Origin: Gnetum montanum
Taxonomy: Eukaryota; Streptophyta; Gnetopsida; Gnetales; Gnetaceae
Direction of reading: 5' to 3'
NCBI GenBank assembly: GCA_015680685.1
Contig: MNCI01002812.1
Location: 592,595-656,594, forward strand
DNA: 64,000 nucleotides
Of this stretch, positions 57,001 to 64,000 are shown piece by piece; positions within the stretch are counted from its first letter, which is position 1; every line of letters begins with the position of its first letter. The notes beneath the pieces were generated by a model. That model saw nothing but the letters and a program-made list of their open reading frames with translations, did no database searches and was not told where the DNA came from. The translations under genes were made by a program, and so were the position numbers.

Positions 57001-59440
57001 ATGTCTTCTTCTCATACGAAAAATGATACAAAATTTTAGATCCCATAAGAGTGCAAAGTGATATATACTCATCTAGATGAGTATGTGTTGAACTTCAACT
57101 TTATCCTACATTAGGATGAGAAACTACGATGGTGTGATATAGATGGCAACATCATATTGCCCCTTGATCGATTTGTGCCCCTGATGTTGCTTAAAACTCT
57201 TAAGAGGTTAGGCATTTATGATCTTCAAGAAGAATATGTTGTGCAAGACTATGATTATTGGGACTACTATCCTATAGAAACACAATGTAAGCAAGATTGA
57301 CATTAGGAGAGGCATCATGAGGATGCTAAGGGGAAACGGTTCACTAATTTCTTATTCCTAATGAACAAAGATGACAACAAGAATCCTACTTTTGAGGGCT
57401 CTCAGCATGAAGATTCTCCACCCTTTGTTATTGGAGATGAAGGTGTGACTTTGAATCTGTAGTCTACAATCAATAATTTAGGTTCAAAGAAAGATGGCAG
57501 TCAAAGCAAGTGATCAAAAAAACATTAAAATGATAGGAAACTTGATGAAATTGGCCATGATACCCAAAGGGAAATTGGTAGATTTCATGGTGGAGATGAT
57601 CCTCCTTCCTCTTTTCCCTCTTCATATACATCTAGTTCTTCTTCCTCTTTTGATTCTGAAAGATGTTGTAGAAGGAACAACTATGATGGAGGTGAGCATA
57701 AAGGCAATAATACTATTCATCATGCCCATAATAATCAAAGGGGTAATTGAGGATGTCATCCATACAAGAAAATCATGATGATGATGAGGCTTTTCTGGTG
57801 ACTCAAAGCATGCTTAACATTGTAGAGGTAGTTAAGATTCCAACTAGGCATGTGAAGGATAATCGAATTAAGTGCTTAGACATGAACAATATCCCAAGAT
57901 TTGAAGGGGATAGAACTCTAATCTATAGACACATCTATAAGCTTTCCATGATGCCTATGCCTTGAAGAACATTAAAAGTAATTAGCAAAAAATCAAACTC
58001 TTCCCCAGGACACTCATCAAAGAAGCTGAAAGCTAGTATCGGTCTTTAGAGTCAGAATCTATCTACAAATGAAGTACCATGTTGAAACTATTCAATGATA
58101 AATATTAGATGTACTCTAGAGTATCCAACCTAAGAAGGAAAATCAAAGGCTAGAAACAAGAAACACATGAACCCTTAGATGTCACCATGGGTAGATACTA
58201 TTATCTTTTACATTGATACATTGGCCATGGTTATTCTCAAAGGGAACAACTCTACCACATCATAGATGGGATCTAAGCAGAAACTAGAAGAACTCTTGGG
58301 GTTTATGCTGAAGGGAGATTATTTGAACTAAGAGCTCATTAGATAAAAAGGCTGATAGAATAGGTTGCAAAAGAAAAAAGTGAGTTGCAAAAAAGGGAAA
58401 GTTTGAAAGAATATAATAGGGATCCTTCCATTAGAAAAAGAGAGGTTCAATTTTGTGTCGAGGAGGAGTCACCACTCAATAAGTGGTGAACAGGAAAACC
58501 TTGCTTATCCAAAAATCTATTTATGATATTTTAGCAAAGGTTGATAAATTATGGGACTATTTGGATGAGAAAATTGAAACAAATATGAAGATTGCTGATG
58601 AATCCAAAGAGAAAAATAGTGAACATAACTATAGGAGGTGGAAAAAAGCTGAATGTGCCTACCAGAGAGGTAAGGGCAAAGCTACTACAGTAGAAGAAGT
58701 TGTGGAGATAGGCTCTAATAATGATGTTGGTTGTGACATATGTTAGTATGAACATCCGTAGGGATGTTGCCCTATGATGTCACACTTACAAGAGTTTGAG
58801 GTGTACGCATTGAATCCTTAACTAGCATGAAGGTAAGCACCTAGATGATTGTCTTAACCACAAGGCAATCCAAGGTAGTTCCACCAACAACAACAAGCCT
58901 ACTATCCAAGTGGAGCTCCACCACAATCATATGAACAATATCAATAGTGGCACTAGCCATAATTATGGGGAATGCCACTATTAAGATACTAGTACCCTTA
59001 TAGGAAACCAAATTCATATGGGCACTATGTTTAGCAACTTGTTTTGCTAAGAATTTCTACAAGCCATGCCCTCATTTTAGCATCACTATTACCCTCTAGA
59101 ATACCATTGAACTCATTCACCATCTACTTGACGGAAACACCCTTACCCATACCATCCTCTGCATCTATCTGCATACATCCCTCCACCCTCAACCTAGTTA
59201 CCTTTTGTTGTATCCATGTAGGATGAAATTCCTCCATAGCTGCAACAAAAAAATGATATGAGGGCTGTACATTCATAATCGACTTTCTAGCTAAGTGGTT
59301 TGGATAATTAATCTAGAAAATAACCATTTTTTTGACTCAACAGTTCTTCGAAACCTTCACAACCTAATGTAGCTAGTCACCTTATATCTCCAACATCCTT
59401 ATCCTCTTCATTAAACACACTCAAGTGCCCTTCAAACCAA
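57001..59440 (+). pseudogene. gag: Element 6 gag, broken
   Basis: ATG at 57001 gives MSSSHTKNDTKF, like gag of Element 2. The N-block VIYTHLDEYVLNFNFILH (about 57058) and IILPLDRFVPLMLLKTL follow in frame. Then a Ser/His/Asn spacer, and the capsid region about 57880-58350 (NNIPRFEGDRT, LPQDTHQ, TMLKLFNDKY) in several frames with stops. Open at 58483-58746 is a helical linker. The zinc knuckle near 58730-58775 reads CDIC-stop-YEHP-stop-GCC, with the consensus C-x2-C-x3-H spacing. A Gln/Tyr/Pro-rich tail follows. At least three frameshifts. Confidence 0.78.
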
Positions 59441-60360
59441 ATGCTACCTTGAATTTACACTGTGATGTTAACTCATGTTGTTCTTGATTAGATCAAGGTT
59501 GGTAATCTTCCCAGGAAAAGATCTAACGCAAGAAGTCCACTCATTTACATATAGATCACTAGACATGAGCCATGCAAAGCCCTTCTTGATTCTAGTTCTG
59601 GTATCAGTCTCATCTCCCATGACATGTAAAAGGCTTGGAACCTACCACTTCTTAAGAAGAGCAACATCTGTTTAGAATTAGCAGATCAATCAATCACTAT
59701 TCCTTTGGAACTAGTGGAGGACATTGTGACCACAGTTTGTGGGTGGTCCTATCCTACTAATTTTTTGGTGATCAAGGTAGAAAATTGCAAAGGTGAATTC
59801 CTCATCATTATGGAAAGGGCATGTTTAATCATAGTAGATGCATGAATGGGCATAAGGGACCTCTTCTTGGAAATCTCCAAGGAAAATGAGTTTGGAAGGC
59901 TAGAGAAGAAGCATGTTCCATGCATCGCGTATAGTGATAATGGGTGCAATTATGTGCAAAATATTTGGTTCATAAAGAGTAAATTCATTACTACATGCAA
60001 TTAGTATGCACAAGAAATAGATATCCAAAGATGTTTATATCCAGCAGCCACAAAACAAGAGGGCACCCAGTGGCTGACAGTTAACTTTGACAATAACACA
60101 TTATGCATGAAACCTACAAAGAGCCTACCATGTGATTATGTCAAAGGCTTAGATGAACTTGAGCAAGTTCATCACCAACTCTTCGATGATGAAGATGATG
60201 ATACCTACTGGGGAGAGTTGGAAACCCCTGATAATTTCAAGTAGGAGCCCCTAGAGGTAAAAACTCTATTGGCCAACATAGAGTATGCATTTTTAAACAA
60301 TGGCAAGCTAGTCATAATCAATGTAAATATTGCTTTTGGAAAAAAGATAAGCTATTGTAG
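59441..60360 (+). pseudogene. pol: Element 6 protease region, broken
   Basis: ALLDSSSGISLISHDM (about 59577) has Asp-Ser-Ser in place of the catalytic Asp-Ser-Gly. Then VCGWSYPTNFLVIKVEN (about 59738), FLIIMERACLI, and CIAYSDNGCNYVQ (about 59920). The linker to RT follows (IQRCLYPAATKQEGTQWL, about 60030; WGELETPDNFK). Stops inside. Confidence 0.8.
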
Positions 60361-60399
60361 GTCATTAAAAAATGACCAATATCCTTTACTTAGTCATAT

Positions 60400-61115
60400 C
60401 CTGAATTAATAGGAATCGATCCAGGGATATGCCAGCATTGCATCTACACCAACTCGACCATGAAGCTAAGAAGGTAGCCAAAAAGGAAACTGAACCCTAA
60501 GTTAAAGTAGATTGTCAAAGAGGAAATAGAACAACTCCTCAAGGTGGACTTCATCTATCCCATCATAGATAGTGAGTGGGTTAGCCCACTCATAATTGTG
60601 CCAAAGAAAGATGGTAAGTGATCGGTCTACTTTGACTTTAGGCTATTGAACATGGAAACATTGAAAGATCATTTTCCATTGCCATTTGTGAGCCAAGTAT
60701 TGGATACTATCTTTGGGCACTACTATGATAGTTTTTTGGATGGTTATAGTGGCTATAACTAGATCCAAATTGTGCTAGAAGATTAGGCCAAAAAAACGTT
60801 CATGAGTCCTTGGGGGAATTTTGCATATTGTAAGATGCCATTTGGTCTATGGAATGCCCTTGCAACATTTCAATGCCTGATCCTTAGCATTTTCTAATAG
60901 TAGATTGGTAGTGGAATAGAAGTCTTTATGGATGACTTCTCTACCTATGGGGCTACATTTGAGCAATCCCTAGACCACCTTGAGTAGGTACTGAAGAGAT
61001 GTGTTGAAACAAACCTCAGGCTCAATTATTAGAAAAGCCATTTAATGGTCTAGGAGGGCATAGTACTAGGACATAAAATTAATTAGGCAAGGATTGGGGT
61101 AGACCTAAAAAAGAT
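60400..61115 (+). pseudogene. pol: Element 6 reverse transcriptase, broken
   Basis: Blocks: YPIIDSEWVSPLIIVPKKDG (about 60560), LLNMETLKDHFPLPFVSQVL (about 60640), SFLDGYSGYN, MPFGLWNALATFQ (about 60836) and the catalytic VFMDDFSTYG (about 60930) with both Asp. Several TAG/TGA stops lie at Gln or Trp positions. It ends at the assembly join 61116. Confidence 0.86.
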
Positions 61116-61333
61116 NAATTCCTTAGATGACCCTTATCTTTTTTAGGTCTACCCCAATCCCTGCCTAAGTAATTTTATGTCCTAGTACTATGCCCTCCTA
61201 GACCATTAAATGGCTTTTCTAATAATTGAGCCTGAGGTTTGTTTCAACACATCTCTTCAGTACCTACTCAAGGTGGTCTAGGGATTGCTCAAATGTAGCC
61301 CCATAGGTAGAGAAGTCATCCATAAAGACTTCN
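61116..61333 (-). other. Inverted assembly piece between two Ns
   Basis: 61140-61332 is the reverse complement of 60930-61115 with only about two or three differences. Its left end (61117-61139) adds the natural continuation of the RT (reverse: AGGGTCATCTAAGGAATT, compare 7627 in Element 1). So a contig was placed backwards between single-N joins. Confidence 0.88.
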
Positions 61334-61730
61334 CTGGTCCAGATCATTTCGCATAATGACAAATAAATCGAATTATGCATTCAGAGCCATGCTTCCATAG
61401 TTACATCCATTGTGCGAGCGAAAGCATTGTGGATGCATACTTAAATTACACCACAAATAAGAAAGAATTAATAATAATGGTGTATGCTCTGGAAAAGTTC
61501 AAGCACTATGTGCTTGGCTACAAAGTGTTTATGCACATGGATCATAGTGCCATTTGCTTCCTAATGAACAAGGCAATATTGAGCCCCCATATCATATGGT
61601 GGCTCGTGATCTTGTAGAAATTTGATCTCACAATGGTAGATTGGAAAGGGATTGAATGTGATCGTTGATCACCTCTCTTGGCTAAGATAGAATAATAATG
61701 AGCAGGAGAGTCTAGTCTTTGATCAATTCT
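61334..61730 (+). pseudogene. pol: Element 6 RNase H region, broken
   Basis: Open at 61375-61617. YIHCASESIVDAYLNYTTNK, VYALEKFKHYVLGYKVFMHM and DHSAICFLMNKAILSPHIIW are the RNase H to connector segments seen in Elements 1 and 3. The preceding RNase H start is lost at the assembly join. Element 7 begins shortly after. Confidence 0.82.
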
Positions 61731-61754
61731 GAGATGAAATCCTCTTTATAAAAG

Positions 61755-62559
61755 TGATGAGTGGTGAGGTACCCCTACACTCAACCATACGAATACGAGC
61801 GTAGCACGCATGATCTGGTCGAGCTCCAAGGACTTAGTGCTTACACGCCTTAATGGAACACTTAGGGTTAATCAATCATTGTCTTCCCAAACTTACTTGT
61901 ATTGTCACAGTTGTATGGTTAAGTAAGCTTGAGGTACATGATTTTTATAGGTTTTGGGTTTTTATGTCTTCTGCTAATAGAGTAAGGGGAGAGAAAACTA
62001 AGTGGCTAACTTACCTTAACTATTCATTAACTAATTCTAACTATTCCTAACACTAGTATCCATTCCCACTGACCACACACATCCTGAACCAGTGTAACGC
62101 TATTGGGATTACCAAACGCTAATTGTTACTGGGTTACCAAGCGCTACACACATGCTCGAAGCGGTCGTACTAAGTGCATTTAACTAAGGGAGTTAAGGGT
62201 TGAGAGAGATATTAATTAACTAAGAAAGCATTAAACAACAATTAATTACTAATTAGCTTAATCTATATGCTGCAAGGTTTATCATAAAGTTCATCTTTAT
62301 TGACATTCACAAAATTGTGCTTAGGTACAAATTGCTCAAATAAAGATCCATTCACTCTATGACTCCTACTATAAGCACATAGAAATAATTCTAACTTTGG
62401 AATAACAAAATTGTAAGAGTTTGGCTAAGGGTCTAATCTCTAATTATTGGAACCAAGGACACCACATCTTATTTATAGAAGATGAGGCACGACATGATAT
62501 CACATATGCGATATCGCGTGGCGGCTAAGATATCGTGGGTGCGATATCGCAATTCATCA
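61755..62559 (-). repeat. Element 7 3' LTR
   Basis: It is 805 bp, from TGATGAGTGG to AATTCATCA on the plus strand. GCGATATCGCG palindromes at 62495-62550. Confidence 0.9.
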
Positions 62560-63806
62560 TACCCCCATGACTTGAATGACACTAATGGTGAATGGGACTA
62601 CATGTGAATGGACCAACATTATAATACATAGCAATATTAGTATTCGTGATTACAAGAGTGAATACTAACTGACATCCAACCTTATTTGGCAGCTGAGAGA
62701 GAAGGGAGAGAGAAAAAGAAGAAGAGAAGACGTGTTGCTACCAATCGCCAAGATTGCGCCTTACGTTATCTATCCATAACTACATCATCAATCTTGTTCC
62801 TTTGCACAACTACTCTAGCACCAATCCATCCTGAGTGTTCTCTCTAGGTCCAGTCCATTGCTATATGATTGCCATCTACACACATAACATAGTCACATAT
62901 GAGCAAGGATAAGTAGATCCCAATACAATCAATACCTTGCCTCAGTGTAAAGTCCATTGGCCGAGTTGTGATATGGCTAATATGGATCTTAGAGATGTAA
63001 CACTGGTGACTACCCAAGGTGCAGGGGATAGGAAAAATTGAAAAAAAATGGACCAGGCCCCCCATGACTAAGAGTGATTCTTCGGTAGTAATAGAATGGA
63101 AAAAGATATGGAATGAGAAAAATGGAGAAAAAAGAAACAATGGAAACGTTGATAAAAATGGATGTCTAAGATGGGGATGAAACACAAAATGTTTATTGCT
63201 GAAATGTTTAAGGGAAAGAATTTAACTGATGCACCAAAAAGGAATGCCAATGGGTCCTCTCCAAAGCAGGCTCATGTCTTTGATGCCCTGACAAACCCAC
63301 ATTCAAAGAGTCTGTAGGCTCTGGGAATGTCATTGGAAGCAAGAGTTAAAGATGTCACCACATGAATTTACCAAAGAGAAAACAATGCATTGACCAAGAT
63401 ATAGGTTACTGATACAATTGGAAATGAAGTGGGAAATGAAGAAAGAATGATGGAAAGGAAAGAGTGGAATGGAGTCCCAAGAACAAAGTGGTGTATAGCC
63501 CCTTGTGTATTTATGGTTAATGTAACTGAGTAGATCTCATTCCAAATCCAGCCTCAAATAATCCACATCCAGTGACTTCGCATCAATACACTTGGCCAAT
63601 CCACCCACTTGAAGTAACAAGAATGCTTCCACCAAAGAGTCAACACCATTCTGAAGGAGAAGTAGGAAGCAAGGAAAGAGGGCCTTAGTTAGAGGGAACA
63701 TGTTGGTTTAGTTCCATAACTAGTGCGTGTAGCCTAGATGATTATGTTGTCCAAGGGGTGTGCTTTGAATTCTCACAATTTTTTTTGGCGTGAGAACCAC
63801 ACCATG
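62560..63806 (-). other. Element 7 polypurine tract and untranslated tail
   Basis: True polypurine tract 62560-62575 (minus: TCAAGTCATGGGGGTA). Second copy at 63058-63071 (TTAGTCATGGGGG). Conserved block TGGGTCCTCTCCAAAGC at 63251-63267. ORF 62844-63185 lies across this noncoding tail and has no counterpart protein in Elements 2 or 3. Confidence 0.72.
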
Positions 63807-64000
63807 TGATGAGTGGCAAGGTACCCCTACACTCAACCATACAAAACGAGCGTCACACGCATGATCCAGTTGAACTTCGTAGATGGACTAGTTGTGGCAC
63901 CTAGATAGTTAGCCTTAGGTCGCAGTTCGTTGTCTTCCCACTTGGACTAGTATTGCATATGTCACATATGGTTTAGTCCAGATGAGGTGTATGATGTGTT
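63807..64000 (-). repeat. Element 8 LTR, runs off the window
   Basis: TGATGAGTGGCAAGGTACCC begins a further LTR in the tail of Element 7, in the middle of the conserved text ACCACACCATG. Left flank CCATG (63802-63806) is the likely target copy. No primer site precedes it, so this is the 3' LTR of a minus-strand element or a solo LTR. Confidence 0.78.

Larger units (their letters stand above)
55943..61749 (+). mobile_element. Element 6: Athila/Tat-type element, interrupted by Element 7
   Basis: Plus-strand element with 5' LTR, primer site, gag, protease, RT and RNase H. The left flank is ACCAC (55938-55942). It is cut after RNase H by Element 7 at 61755, whose target copy is AAAAG (61750-61754); integrase and 3' LTR are outside the window. 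Two N joins (61116, 61333) disturb the RT end. Confidence 0.88.
61755..64000 (-). mobile_element. Element 7: Athila/Tat-type element, 3' end only
   Basis: Minus-strand element inserted in Element 6 with left flank AAAAG. In view are its 3' LTR, polypurine tract and 1.2 kb of untranslated tail. At 63807 it is interrupted by Element 8, and it must continue beyond the window. Confidence 0.85.

Noticed and set aside
61065-61332. Large hairpin or inverted-repeat transposon
   Set aside because: Bounded by single Ns and made of RT coding sequence; best explained by a reversed contig.
62844-63185. 113-codon minus-strand frame in Element 7
   Set aside because: The matching tails of Elements 2 and 3 do not keep the frame.

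Overview
This window looks like intergenic heterochromatin from a large, repeat-rich seed-plant genome, possibly a gymnosperm. That last step is an inference from AT-richness, decayed Ty3/Athila-Tat-like elements, LINEs and very low gene density. There is one plausible host gene, a GC-rich single exon at 20555-21235 coding for a 226-residue protein with one predicted membrane segment. Almost everything else is broken retrotransposon. For reference I number the LTR elements 1 to 8.

Left part (1-19849): a LINE (minus strand) was hit by a small SINE-like insert with a 10-bp direct repeat. Next to it landed Element 1 (2426-15471, plus strand), an almost complete but heavily mutated Athila/Tat-type element with gag, protease, reverse transcriptase, RNase H, integrase, a third ORF and two LTRs. 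Further LINE pieces follow up to 19849, directly before the host gene.

Middle (25940-52274): a retrotransposon nest supported by target-site duplications. Element 5 (plus, initiator-Met primer site, no pol, flanks ACTAC/ACTAC) was hit in its 5' LTR by Element 3 (minus, Athila/Tat type, GCTAG/GCTAG). Element 3 was in turn hit in its 3' LTR by Element 2 (minus, pol-deleted, imperfect ATATA/ATATC) and in its gag by Element 4 (plus, gag plus third ORF but no pol, GTAAT/GTAAT).

Right part (52275-64000): AT-rich sequence and a LINE 3' end, then Element 6 (plus, gag to RNase H) interrupted by Element 7 (minus), which itself begins to be interrupted by Element 8 at the window edge.

The Athila/Tat-type elements share a primer site complementary to tRNA-Asp, an unusual Cx2Cx3H zinc knuckle in gag, LTRs with palindromic repeats in front of the TATA box, and a purine-rich motif (consensus near TTAGTCATGGGGG) that occurs not only at the normal polypurine tract but also at one or two internal positions. 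Stops are numerous and many fit C-to-T or G-to-A decay. Four single N bases mark assembly joins. One of them creates a false inverted repeat at 60930-61332, and another leaves about 200 bases missing from an LTR.
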